This document shows positions 42,334-50,400 of a DNA stretch of 64,000 nt, one piece after another; positions within the stretch are counted from its first letter, which is position 1, and each line of letters starts with the position of its first letter. Under the pieces are notes generated by a model. The model saw only the letters and a program-made list of their open reading frames with translations. It did no database searches and was not told where the DNA came from. A program made the position numbers and the translations under genes. Source of the DNA: Bordetella parapertussis (lineage in GTDB: Bacteria; Pseudomonadota; Gammaproteobacteria; Burkholderiales; Burkholderiaceae_B); assembly GCA_945882005.1 (NCBI GenBank), contig CAMCWG010000001.1:1-64000 (forward strand). The letters are read 5' to 3'.

Positions 42334-43319
42334 TGCAATTGCGCCTCTAATTCATTAAGTGCTATCTGTATTCGATCATCTGTATTTTCACGCAACGATA
42401 ACCACAAAGATAGCGGATCAACACTAGTCGTGTTTACATCCATCACTGGGCTGTAGGACCACAACTCAATCTGACAGGCATCATCGGCTGGCCCAGGAAG
42501 TTCTTGTATGGCTGCACCAAGTGCTTTGCTCCAGTCCTGAGTAGATATCGCCAAGCACTTGTCTCGGGGGTTACCGAGCATTGTTCGGCTCGATAACGCA
42601 GATAACCCTGACACACGCATCTTGGTGCCGCGGATCACTAGCGGCTCACGAACCCAGACCGTCCGTTTAACAGGACTGCGCATATGGGGCTTTGCTTTAT
42701 GCCATGTTTCTTCACGGGAATACAACATGCGCAGATATCGACTACGGCCTACTGAAATGACCTCCGTTAGACCCGCCTCGGTCAGTTCTCTCAAAGCGCG
42801 CGTTGCCGTCATTCCGGCGTATCCCAACGCGGCAGCATCCTCGCTTGGGGACCACTCCTCCTGTGTTGGTCGCGTTAGCAAGTGCCAGATCAATAAAGCC
42901 TGCGTCGAGGGACTAAACCACTCGCTTCGCTTCGATGCGTCCTGGCGAAAGTGCTCGCGTAGATCGATACCTAAATCAGGCAAATACATTTGTTTACCGG
43001 GCACGATAAATGGCACCCTTTGTTCAATCAGATTCCGTCGCTCGTAAGAGACTAACCCCGGCAGACAAAAGACAACTGAACGACCCAAAAGATCGCTTAT
43101 GCGTGCAAGCTGAGCTCGCACATCGCGCAGGGGTTGATTGGAGGACTCGATCTGCATCGCCAAGACAATTGACTTGCCTGCGAGCTCTATCTCTCCGAAC
43201 TCGAAAGAGTCCTGTAAGTGATACGGCAACGCGCTTGCCTGAAGGCACGGACGAACTTCGGGTGCGATCGCCCCGAGTGTTTCATTTAAATACTTCTGAA
43301 TTTTCTCAGAAAGATTCAT
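42327..43319 (-). CDS. Winged-helix antitoxin/regulator partner of the AbiE-like toxin
   Basis: A 330-aa protein upstream of and overlapping the nucleotidyltransferase gene. Residues about 1-135 are an unrecognised domain (VLAMQIESSNQPLRDVRAQL, VPFIVPGKQMYLPDLG), and about 138-205 is a MarR-like winged helix (TQALLIWHLLTRPTQEEWSP; ALRELTEAGLTEVISVGRSR). The rest is a C-terminal domain of unknown function. It fits AbiEi-type antitoxins, which repress transcription rather than bind the toxin, but it is longer. The opening GTG at 43322 and ATG at 43319 are both possible. Confidence 0.75.
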   Translation of the reverse strand: MNLSEKIQKYLNETLGAIAPEVRPCLQASALPYHLQDSFEFGEIELAGKSIVLAMQIESSNQPLRDVRAQLARISDLLGRSVVFCLPGLVSYERRNLIEQRVPFIVPGKQMYLPDLGIDLREHFRQDASKRSEWFSPSTQALLIWHLLTRPTQEEWSPSEDAAALGYAGMTATRALRELTEAGLTEVISVGRSRYLRMLYSREETWHKAKPHMRSPVKRTVWVREPLVIRGTKMRVSGLSALSSRTMLGNPRDKCLAISTQDWSKALGAAIQELPGPADDACQIELWSYSPVMDVNTTSVDPLSLWLSLRENTDDRIQIALNELEAQLQW

Positions 43320-43384
43320 CACTTCAATTTATTAACTAGATATATGCACTTTAACATTTAATAGGTTACAGTGTAATAAATATG

Positions 43385-44734
43385 TTAACAATTTTCTGTG
43401 AGTAGTTCTGTTATCCAGCTAAAGCTCGGTCGAGCGTGGGCATTGCTCTGCAAGCATCGATCCCTCAGCGCAGTTAACCGCAGACAGCAATCCTTCATAT
43501 CCGCGCCTACGCTGCCGCCCTCCACCCGCTCCAGCAACTCCTCCAACAAACACCCATAGGCTCGCACCTCTAACCTTTCGAGCGACTCTGCCGTTTTGCG
43601 ATCGGCCACATCAACAAACGACGCAGCCCCAAAATCGCCGATCAAGGCATGGGCATTAGGGCCTAATAAAGTGTTGTGCGCATACAAGTCACCATGCATC
43701 AGCCCGCGCGCATGTAATTGCGCCGCCAACCCCGCCACCCCTTTCGCAATCATCAAGACGTCTTGCACACTAAACCGCAGATCGCCTGCGTACACATCCC
43801 GCGTACACGTCTCAAAACTTGGTGGACCTGCTAAATTTTTATAAGCAGGATCCACTAACGACATCACCAAGCCTTCTGTCCCTTGCGGGTGGCCACTTAA
43901 CTTACCCAACACTTGGATCAAATTCGGATGTGCGCCAGCACTGATGCAGGCGGCCATTTCGCTTTGGGGTAAGCCATCACTCGTCAACGTACCCTTAAAT
44001 AGTTTGACGGCTACTTCGGACTCAGCCACGCCAACAACACCCGCCGCGGCAGCATCTAAGCCTGCACGATAAATCACCCCAGAGGCGCCCTCACCCAGCT
44101 TTGGTCCCGGCTTCAAAGCGGACCACGAAACCGGTGGTACCGGCGTTTGCGCAAGCGCTTTTGCTTCGAGCGCCTCGCATAACGGATTGCCGGAGTAACT
44201 TAACCAAGAAAGGCGGGGCAAACTCAATAACCATTCCGGCAACACCTCAAACCGGTTCGCTGCGATGCGCAGTAGCTGCAGGTTGTGACAGGCGCTGAGC
44301 TCTTTAGGCAACGTGGTTAAGCTATTGCCCGCCACCATTAGTTTCTGCAGAGCTGGTCGCTTACCCAGTTCTGCAGGCAACGATTCCAAAGCGTTATCCG
44401 TCAGGATGAGCCACCGCAACTTGGGGGGCAAGGACGCTGCAGGCAATTTCCGCATCCCGTTCGCCCGAAAACCCACCATGCTCAAGTTTGGGCAGCGTCC
44501 CAGCACCTCTGGCATGCGCTCAAACTGGTTATTTGACATGAACAACACGCGCAGGCGATGCAAGCGCGTGAAGTCCTCCGGCAGGGTCGATAGCGCATTG
44601 CCTGACAGATCCAGGACCTCAAGCGTTTCCGCAAGATCCAGGATTTCTTCTGGAAACTGCGTCAACCCGGCAGCCAACGCTACGCGCGTCGCGCCCTTTA
44701 ACTTGCCTGTTCGCAGATCATCTAGTGTTTGCAT
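43385..44734 (-). CDS. Leucine-rich-repeat protein kinase
   Basis: A two-domain protein of about 449 aa. Leucine-rich repeats cover residues 37-184 (for example LEVLDLSGNALSTLP and LRWLILTDNALESLP, about 23 residues per repeat). A Ser/Thr-kinase-like domain covers about 208-449: glycine loop GEGASG 214-219, VAVK with K244, catalytic HGDLYAHN (H347, D349, N354) and DFG 367-369. All key kinase residues are present, although HRD is HGD, which is common in bacterial kinases. No signal or membrane segment is seen. Such LRR-kinase fusions occur sporadically in Proteobacteria with unknown role. It lies amid toxin-antitoxin genes. The start is set at the ATG at 44734; the frame opens at 44752. Confidence 0.88.
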   Translation of the reverse strand: MQTLDDLRTGKLKGATRVALAAGLTQFPEEILDLAETLEVLDLSGNALSTLPEDFTRLHRLRVLFMSNNQFERMPEVLGRCPNLSMVGFRANGMRKLPAASLPPKLRWLILTDNALESLPAELGKRPALQKLMVAGNSLTTLPKELSACHNLQLLRIAANRFEVLPEWLLSLPRLSWLSYSGNPLCEALEAKALAQTPVPPVSWSALKPGPKLGEGASGVIYRAGLDAAAAGVVGVAESEVAVKLFKGTLTSDGLPQSEMAACISAGAHPNLIQVLGKLSGHPQGTEGLVMSLVDPAYKNLAGPPSFETCTRDVYAGDLRFSVQDVLMIAKGVAGLAAQLHARGLMHGDLYAHNTLLGPNAHALIGDFGAASFVDVADRKTAESLERLEVRAYGCLLEELLERVEGGSVGADMKDCCLRLTALRDRCLQSNAHARPSFSWITELLTENC

Positions 44735-44856
44735 AGGCCTACAGCTTAGCAAATCGAAATCCTCTTATTAGTCGAATCAACCCACGTTTCGTATTTTTTG
44801 TATTTTTCGTTTAAAATTTTAAGCATTACTCACATACGCATTTCAAAGGAACACAA

Positions 44857-45402
44857 ATGGCCAATATTGCCGCAAGCAACTCCTGTGCTGACGTCGCCGA
44901 TCCATTTCGCCCTCTCGTTCACTCGATTGGCGCTGCCCTTTCTCAAAGCACGGGGGCAAAGAGATTAAGCGCCGCCGCCACACGCAAAATATCGCAAGCA
45001 TTACATCATTCCCTAGAGGAAAACAGCGTAGATGGTCGTTGTGTACGACTTCTACTGCTTAAGTACCTCGTTGACGTCGAGGCGCGCTCATGCACTCCAA
45101 ATGCAAGCACGACCCAATCTGGCGCTGATGCCTTAATCAGCACAACTGAGGCCGCAAAGATACTCGGGTACAGCAGGCCGTATGTCGTGATGCTGCTCGA
45201 TCAGCAACAACTACCCGTAGCAACGATATCAAGCGGCGGACATCGTCGGGTATCACGTGCCGCTGTGATGGAATGGAAACGCCAACAAAGTGTAGGAGCA
45301 ACCTCACTACGAGCTAACGATCACGCCGCTGACTTCTATGCCACCGGCGAAACGGAAGTCGCTCGACGACTCAAATCGATTTCTACCGCAAAGCGCCGAT
45401 GA
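44857..45402 (+). CDS. Excisionase-type HTH protein, orphan antitoxin-like
   Basis: A 181-aa protein with a MerR/excisionase-like HTH at residues 94-142 (TTEAAKILGYSRPYVVMLLD, then SGGHRRVSRAAVMEW), similar in layout to the PIN antitoxin at 25024. The N-terminal 90 residues and the C-terminal 40 are not recognised. AAGGAA precedes the ATG. A PIN toxin, expected downstream, is absent; an 11-codon frame overlapping the stop as ATGA (45399-45434) is all that follows. It may be the left-over half of a toxin-antitoxin pair. Confidence 0.78.
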   Translation: MANIAASNSCADVADPFRPLVHSIGAALSQSTGAKRLSAAATRKISQALHHSLEENSVDGRCVRLLLLKYLVDVEARSCTPNASTTQSGADALISTTEAAKILGYSRPYVVMLLDQQQLPVATISSGGHRRVSRAAVMEWKRQQSVGATSLRANDHAADFYATGETEVARRLKSISTAKRR

Positions 45403-45564
45403 CAAAACACCTACTTAATCCCTCGCGGAACTAAAACGGCCACCATACACTCGCCTCGAGATGATCCGCTCGCTTCGTCTCCATCAAGCAACACGCCTAG
45501 CCAACGGCTTACGTACCGCTTGGAAAGAGTAAAATTTGTCATACTCATAATCCCAAAGTGCCTC

Positions 45565-46620
45565 ATGCTTCTTGTCACTGGCTGTGCCGGCTTTATTGGC
45601 AGCAATTTTGTACACACCTGGCTTGCCGAACATGACGAGCCCGTGGTCAATCTCGATAAGCTTACCTACGCGGGCAATCTGGACAATCTGTCCTCGCTCG
45701 CCAACGATCCAAGGCATATCTTTGTACAAGGCGACATCGGTGATCGCGCCTTGGTCGACAAGCTGCTGGGCCAACACAAACCACGCGCCGTGCTTAACTT
45801 TGCGGCGGAGTCCCATGTTGATCGTTCCATCCATGGGCCGGGTGACTTTATCCAAACCAACGTGGTTGGTACGTTCAACCTGCTTGAATCAGTCCGGGCC
45901 TACTGGTCTGCACGGCCCGCAGCCGAGCAAGCGGCGTTTCGTTTTCTGCACGTGTCGACCGACGAGGTCTACGGCACCCTCGCACCCAAAGACCCACCGT
46001 TTGCCGAGACGAATCCGTTTGAGCCCAATAGCCCCTATGCGGCCAGCAAGGCATCATCGGATCACCTTGTACGCGCCTGGCATCACACCTATGGTCTGCC
46101 GGTACTGACCACCAACTGCAGCAACAACTATGGGCCGTTTCATTTTCCAGAAAAACTGATCCCGCTCGTGATTCTGAATGCACTGGCCGGCAAGCCCTTG
46201 CCGATTTATGGCGATGGGCAACAAGTGCGTGACTGGTTGTTTGTGACCGACCACTGCCACGCCATTGCCCGCGTCCTTGAAGCGGGCCGCGTGGGCAAGA
46301 CCTACAACATCGGTGGCTGGAACGAGAAAGCCAACCTCGATGTCGTTAAAACGATCTGCGCACGCCTTGATCAGCTGCGCCCCCGCACAGACGGCAAACT
46401 CTATGCTGATCAGATCACCTTTGTAAAAGACCGCCCCGGCCACGACCGTCGCTACGCGATTGACGCCCGCAAGATCGAACGCGAGCTAGGTTGGAAACCA
46501 CAAGAGACCTTCGAATCTGGTATTCAGAAGACCGTGCAGTGGTATCTCGACCACCCCGACTGGGTACAGGGCGTGACAAGCGGTGAATATCGCAAGTGGA
46601 TTGGGAAGCAGTACGGTTAA
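45565..46620 (+). CDS. rfbB: dTDP-glucose 4,6-dehydratase
   Basis: Second step of dTDP-L-rhamnose synthesis; removes water from dTDP-glucose. The Rossmann motif is TGCAGFIG (Cys in place of the usual Gly), and TDEVYG and [12 protein letters not shown] give the catalytic Asp-Glu and YxxxK. The [13 protein letters not shown] and [10 protein letters not shown] blocks are typical. The ATG at 45565 ([10 protein letters not shown]) is chosen; the frame opens at 45520. No ribosome site is clear. It stands alone, apart from rfbD at 26 kb and without rfbA or rfbC. Confidence 0.95.
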   Translation: MLLVTGCAGFIGSNFVHTWLAEHDEPVVNLDKLTYAGNLDNLSSLANDPRHIFVQGDIGDRALVDKLLGQHKPRAVLNFAAESHVDRSIHGPGDFIQTNVVGTFNLLESVRAYWSARPAAEQAAFRFLHVSTDEVYGTLAPKDPPFAETNPFEPNSPYAASKASSDHLVRAWHHTYGLPVLTTNCSNNYGPFHFPEKLIPLVILNALAGKPLPIYGDGQQVRDWLFVTDHCHAIARVLEAGRVGKTYNIGGWNEKANLDVVKTICARLDQLRPRTDGKLYADQITFVKDRPGHDRRYAIDARKIERELGWKPQETFESGIQKTVQWYLDHPDWVQGVTSGEYRKWIGKQYG

Positions 46621-46629
46621 AGCACTCGC

Positions 46630-46962
46630 CTACGCAGCCATCCGCTGATCTGGTTCAACAGATAGCCTCATTCCAACAGATTTCAAAATCGCTAATAAGG
46701 TTTTGAGTGTTGGATTACCTTTCGCTGAGAGCGCTCGGTACAGCGATTCCCTTGTGATGCCAGCCTGAACTGCGACCGTCGCTAAGCCCCCATACGCTTC
46801 TGCAATTGTTCGTAGCGCCAAGAGGCCAGCGGCGCGGTCATTAGGATCGTCTAAAGACTCCATCGCCAGCTTTAAGTATGCAACCGCGAGTTCTCGATCA
46901 GCACGCAACTCAGACACCTCGCGATCATGGTGAGATACAGCGCCATTCATTTTTTTTGTCAT
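46630..46962 (-). CDS. Addiction-module antidote protein (HigA-like HTH)
   Basis: Antitoxin of about 110 aa with the family core LAVAYLKLAMESLDDPND and the HTH GGLATVAVQAGITRESLYRAL, then the GNPTLKTLLAILKSVGM helix. It starts with GGAGG 5 nt upstream of the ATG at 46962, overlapping the toxin stop as ATGA. The order toxin-antidote is the one usual for this family. It likely represses the operon at the 47289 palindrome. It ends 10 bp from the convergent rfbB. Confidence 0.9.
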   Translation of the reverse strand: MTKKMNGAVSHHDREVSELRADRELAVAYLKLAMESLDDPNDRAAGLLALRTIAEAYGGLATVAVQAGITRESLYRALSAKGNPTLKTLLAILKSVGMRLSVEPDQRMAA

Positions 46963-47282
46963 AACTGCCTCCGCTTCCAATCTGTCCAGTATCTAATCGC
47001 CTTCTTAATATCTGCTGCTTGCGTTCTCTTAGTCCCACCGCACAAAAGAATGATGACTAAGGATCCATGCCGTGCAAAGTAAATGCGGTACCCCGCACCA
47101 GTATGTTCACGTAATTCGAAAACTCCACTGTCGACGGTCGCCACATCTCCAAGGCTGCCAAGCTGCAGGCGGGTTATGCGTCGACGCAGTACTGCTTGCG
47201 TAAACTTATCTGTGACTGTGGCAAACCACTCAGAGACAGGCTCAGCGCCCGCCTCAGTTTGATAACGGTAAACTTCATACAT
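46959..47282 (-). CDS. RelE/ParE-family toxin (addiction module killer protein)
   Basis: A 107-aa RelE-fold toxin. Family marks are EVYRYQTEAGAEPVSEWFA, the core LQLGSLGDVATVDSGVFELR and the catalytic region GAGYRIYFARHGSLVIILLCGG-type strands followed by GTKRTQAADIKKA. Such toxins are ribosome-dependent mRNA interferases. It precedes and overlaps its antidote gene by 4 bp. The operator palindrome lies only 6 bp upstream of its ATG, so no separate ribosome site is evident. Confidence 0.9.
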   Translation of the reverse strand: MYEVYRYQTEAGAEPVSEWFATVTDKFTQAVLRRRITRLQLGSLGDVATVDSGVFELREHTGAGYRIYFARHGSLVIILLCGGTKRTQAADIKKAIRYWTDWKRRQL

Positions 47283-47288
47283 GCCATA

Positions 47289-47308
47289 TTGTACCTTAAA
47301 AGATACAA
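47289..47308. promoter_or_regulatory. Operator-like palindrome upstream of the RelE-antidote operon
   Basis: TTGTACCTTAAAAGATACAA, an inverted repeat with 8 of 10 arm positions matching, ends 6 bp upstream of the toxin ATG. The same arm pattern stands before the truncated antidote at 41375-41394. It is a likely autorepression site; binding is inferred. Confidence 0.6.
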
Positions 47309-47357
47309 CATATTTGTGTTGGCGGGTATATTCTCAACTACTTTCACTCTGTAATGC

Positions 47358-48398
47358 ATGCGCAAAATCGGTATGACACATTCAATTCGCCCCACACCCG
47401 TCGAAGGCACCTACACCATCCGCAACTTCACCTTCGAATCTGGTGAAACGCTCGACTCGCTCACAATCGGCTACGCCATGTACGGCACACTCAATGTCGC
47501 ACGCGACAATCTTTGCTTAGTCATGCCGGGTACAAGCAACCTGCGCCACGGCACTGCAGAACACGTCGGCCCCGGTCGCGCCTACGATACCGATCGCTAT
47601 TGCGTCGTGTGTACAGACTCCATCGGTGGTGGCACATCCTCCAGACCGGGTGATGGCTTGTTTGATAAGTTCCCCCGCTACACCATTAGGGATATGGCCC
47701 GCGCGCAGTATCAACTAGCCACTGAGGGCCTCGGGCTCGGCACCCAGCAAGTGGCTTTGCTCGCAGGCGCCTCTATGGGTGCATTCCAAACTCTTGAATG
47801 GCTGATCCATTTCCCTGACTCCGTCAAAAACGCAGTCTTGCTTGTCCCCGCATGGAAAGCGGGGAATACCTTCCTGATGGCAACCAAGCGCATGTTCGAC
47901 ATCATCGAACTCGATCCAAAATGGCGCGATGGGCAGTATCACAAGCACGCCCCGCTGACTCAGCCCGAAGCTGGGCAGCGCGCAGCGGGTCGACATTACT
48001 TTGCGTGGACTGTGACCGATGATTACCTCGAGACGACTCCACTCAAGACTCTCGATGAAGAAGCGGAACGCGCAGGTAATGGCTTTGCAAGCTGGGATGC
48101 GTGGAGCCTCGTCAGGCGCTATCAAGCATCCTCTGCGCATGATGTCAGTGCGCCGTTTGGTGGTGACTTAGGTAAGGCACTGGCTAAAGTTAAAGCGCGC
48201 GTTCTGGTATTGCCTTGCTCTCAAGATCGGCTGCTTGGGCTTGAGAATGCGAAAGAGATTGCCGCCGGGATTCAGAATGCACACTACTTTGAGGTTGATT
48301 CGAATAAAGGGCATCTTGCTTGGCGACCTTTAGTGGGCTCGACTGAGACAGAACGTATCACAGCGTTGGTCTGTGACTTTCTGAAATCAATGAAGTAA
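47358..48398 (+). CDS. Alpha/beta hydrolase, homoserine O-acetyltransferase (MetX)-like family
   Basis: A hydrolase-fold protein of 346 aa in the MetX group. The nucleophile elbow is GASMGAFQTLEW, the oxyanion region is VMPGTSNLRHGTAEH, and the C-terminal Asp and His are in CSQDRLLGL and NKGHLAWRP. MetX signatures such as VVCTDSIGGGTSSRPGDG are partial, so acyltransferase for homoserine is uncertain; family members also act as plain esterases. The ATG at 47373 is an alternative start. It is divergent from the RelE operon. Confidence 0.82.
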   Translation: MRKIGMTHSIRPTPVEGTYTIRNFTFESGETLDSLTIGYAMYGTLNVARDNLCLVMPGTSNLRHGTAEHVGPGRAYDTDRYCVVCTDSIGGGTSSRPGDGLFDKFPRYTIRDMARAQYQLATEGLGLGTQQVALLAGASMGAFQTLEWLIHFPDSVKNAVLLVPAWKAGNTFLMATKRMFDIIELDPKWRDGQYHKHAPLTQPEAGQRAAGRHYFAWTVTDDYLETTPLKTLDEEAERAGNGFASWDAWSLVRRYQASSAHDVSAPFGGDLGKALAKVKARVLVLPCSQDRLLGLENAKEIAAGIQNAHYFEVDSNKGHLAWRPLVGSTETERITALVCDFLKSMK

Positions 48399-48402
48399 GA
48401 GA

Positions 48403-50238
48403 TCAATCAAGCTCGTATGCGTTTTTATAATCTTTAATTAACGCCGGATCCTGATCCTCTTTGCGCATTAAACAATTTCCAACCACCAGTAACTCGATTT
48501 CAGTGCCCATCAAACAATTAAATGCGTCCTCCGGGGTGCATACGATCGGCTCACCACGGACATTGAACGAAGTGTTTACCAGCACTGGGCACCCCGTCAA
48601 TTCTTTAAACTTCTTGATCAATTTGTAATACAACGGATTCGTCTGCTCATGTACGGTCTGAATACGTGCCGAATAATCCACGTGAGTGACAGCCGGAATT
48701 TCAGAGCGCGGCACATTCAGTTTTTCAATACCAAAGAGCTTCTCTTGCTCAACGGTCATTGGCAATTGTCGCGTCTTAACCACATCAGCGACAAGTAGCA
48801 TATACGGACTGTCAACATTGATGTCGAACCATTCGGCAACGTCTTCGCGTAATACGCTCGGTGCAAACGGTCTAAAGGACTCGCGATATTTAACTTTTAA
48901 ATTGAGCTGCTTTTGTACAGCTGGGGATCTTGGATCGGCAATAATTGATCGCCCCCCCAACGCACGCGGTCCAAATTCCATTCTGCCTTGATGCCAGCCA
49001 ACTGCCTTGCCCTCTGCGAGGGCTTCGGCGGTGCAATTCAACATCTCATCCGTTGTGACTGTTGTGAAGATCGCACCCGCCTTTCGCAGACGGACCTCGA
49101 TGTCGGCCTGAGAATATTCTGGGCCGAGATACGATCCTTTCATTGCATCGGAAGATTGAACGACACGAGGCTGGTTCAACATCAAGTGATAGGCACCAAG
49201 TGCCGCGCCAATCGCTCCACCTGCATCACCTGCAGCCGGTTGAATCCAAATTTTTTCAAAGATGTTTTCACGCAATAGCTTACCGTTTGCAACACAATTG
49301 AGTGCAACACCACCCGCCAAACAAAGATTTTTAAGTCCGGTGCTCTTTTGTATGCCGCGCGCTAGTTTTATGACAACCTCCTCGGTCACGGCTTGCACCG
49401 AAGCAGCCAAATCCATTTCTCGCTGAGTCAACGCACTTTCGGGGGCTCTTCTAGGCCCTCCAAACAATTTGTCGAATCGCGCATTGGTCATCTTCAGACC
49501 GGTGCAATAGTCAAAATACTGCATATCTAAATGAAAAGAGCCATCTTCCTTAATATCGATAAGATGATCTTTCATCAAACTTGCGTACTTTGGCTCACCA
49601 TAAGGGGCCAGACCCATTACCTTATATTCACCAGAATTCACCTTGAACCCTGTGTAATAAGTAATAGCGGAGTACAGTAATCCTAACGAATGAGGGAAAT
49701 GAATCTCTTTGTGCACTGAAAGCTGATTACCCTTCCCCACAGCTAAAGACGTCGTCGTCCACTCTCCAACTCCGTCCATTGTTAGTACCGCCGCATCTTC
49801 GAAGGGCGACGGATAAAAGGCGGAGGCAGCATGACTCAGGTGGTGTTCTGAGAACAACAAACGCGACGTCCAATCGATGCCTGCACCAAGATGCTCAGCA
49901 AGCGCATCACTAATTACTTTTTTCTGAAACAGTTTGTCTTTCAACCAGACGGGCAAGGCCGTAACAAAACTCGCAAATCCCCGAGGAGCAAAGGCCAAGT
50001 ATGTTTCTAATAAGCGCTCAAACTTGAGAAAAGGCTTGTCATAAAAAACGACTTTATCGATATCTGATGCAACAATTCCTGCCTCACTCAAACAATATTG
50101 GATCGCGTGGGTCGGGAATGCCGCGTCATGTTTTATTCGTGTAAATCGTTCTTCTTGCGCCGCAGCGACAATTTCCCCATCCACAACCAAGCAGGCAGCG
50201 GCGTCATGGTAATAGGCAGATAAGCCGAGTATTTTCAT
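48403..50238 (-). CDS. Carbamoyltransferase (NodU/TobZ/SxtI family)
   Basis: Large carbamoyltransferase of 611 aa that transfers a carbamoyl group to a hydroxyl of a sugar or natural product. The N-terminal Kae1-like domain starts GLSAYYHDAAACLVVDGE and carries the metal-binding HHLSHAASAFY. The middle has LCLAGGVALNCVANGKLL and the C-terminal domain GRMEFGPRALGGRSIIADPR, both signatures. It is likely to decorate a surface polysaccharide. It is the last gene of a three-gene minus-strand unit with DUF5989 and SxtJ-like proteins. Confidence 0.94.
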   Translation of the reverse strand: MKILGLSAYYHDAAACLVVDGEIVAAAQEERFTRIKHDAAFPTHAIQYCLSEAGIVASDIDKVVFYDKPFLKFERLLETYLAFAPRGFASFVTALPVWLKDKLFQKKVISDALAEHLGAGIDWTSRLLFSEHHLSHAASAFYPSPFEDAAVLTMDGVGEWTTTSLAVGKGNQLSVHKEIHFPHSLGLLYSAITYYTGFKVNSGEYKVMGLAPYGEPKYASLMKDHLIDIKEDGSFHLDMQYFDYCTGLKMTNARFDKLFGGPRRAPESALTQREMDLAASVQAVTEEVVIKLARGIQKSTGLKNLCLAGGVALNCVANGKLLRENIFEKIWIQPAAGDAGGAIGAALGAYHLMLNQPRVVQSSDAMKGSYLGPEYSQADIEVRLRKAGAIFTTVTTDEMLNCTAEALAEGKAVGWHQGRMEFGPRALGGRSIIADPRSPAVQKQLNLKVKYRESFRPFAPSVLREDVAEWFDINVDSPYMLLVADVVKTRQLPMTVEQEKLFGIEKLNVPRSEIPAVTHVDYSARIQTVHEQTNPLYYKLIKKFKELTGCPVLVNTSFNVRGEPIVCTPEDAFNCLMGTEIELLVVGNCLMRKEDQDPALIKDYKNAYELD

Positions 50239-50241
50239 GCA

Positions 50242-50394
50242 CTAGAACAGCGTGTAAATGAACGGGGCTACAACAGACCCTTGAGCGAGTACGAGCAGCG
50301 CCCCCAGCAAAACCATCACAATGATGATCGGTGCGAGCCATAACTTCTTGCGCGCTTTCAAAAAGGTCCATAATTCTTTGATAATAGAAATCAT
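50242..50394 (-). CDS. DUF5989/SxtK-like small membrane protein
   Basis: A 50-aa protein read directly from the sequence: MISIIKELWTFLKARKKLWL at the start, then one hydrophobic helix (APIIIVMVLLGALLVLAQG) and the tail SVVAPFIYTLF. The KELWxFLxxRKKxWL start and the ending with VAPFIYTLF identify DUF5989, found beside carbamoyltransferases and SxtJ. It lies 3 bp from the carbamoyltransferase and 6 bp from the SxtJ-like gene. The function is unknown; probably an inner-membrane partner of the carbamoyltransferase. Confidence 0.85.
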   Translation of the reverse strand: MISIIKELWTFLKARKKLWLAPIIIVMVLLGALLVLAQGSVVAPFIYTLF

Positions 50395-50400
50395 ACGTTT

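Noticed and set aside
45411-45855. Minus-strand frames overlapping the rfbB start region
   Set aside because: No family resemblance; they run antisense to the conserved rfbB N-terminus.
47358-48398. Calling this gene metX (homoserine O-acetyltransferase)
   Set aside because: Only part of the MetX signature is visible, and no methionine gene such as metW is adjacent, so only the family is given.
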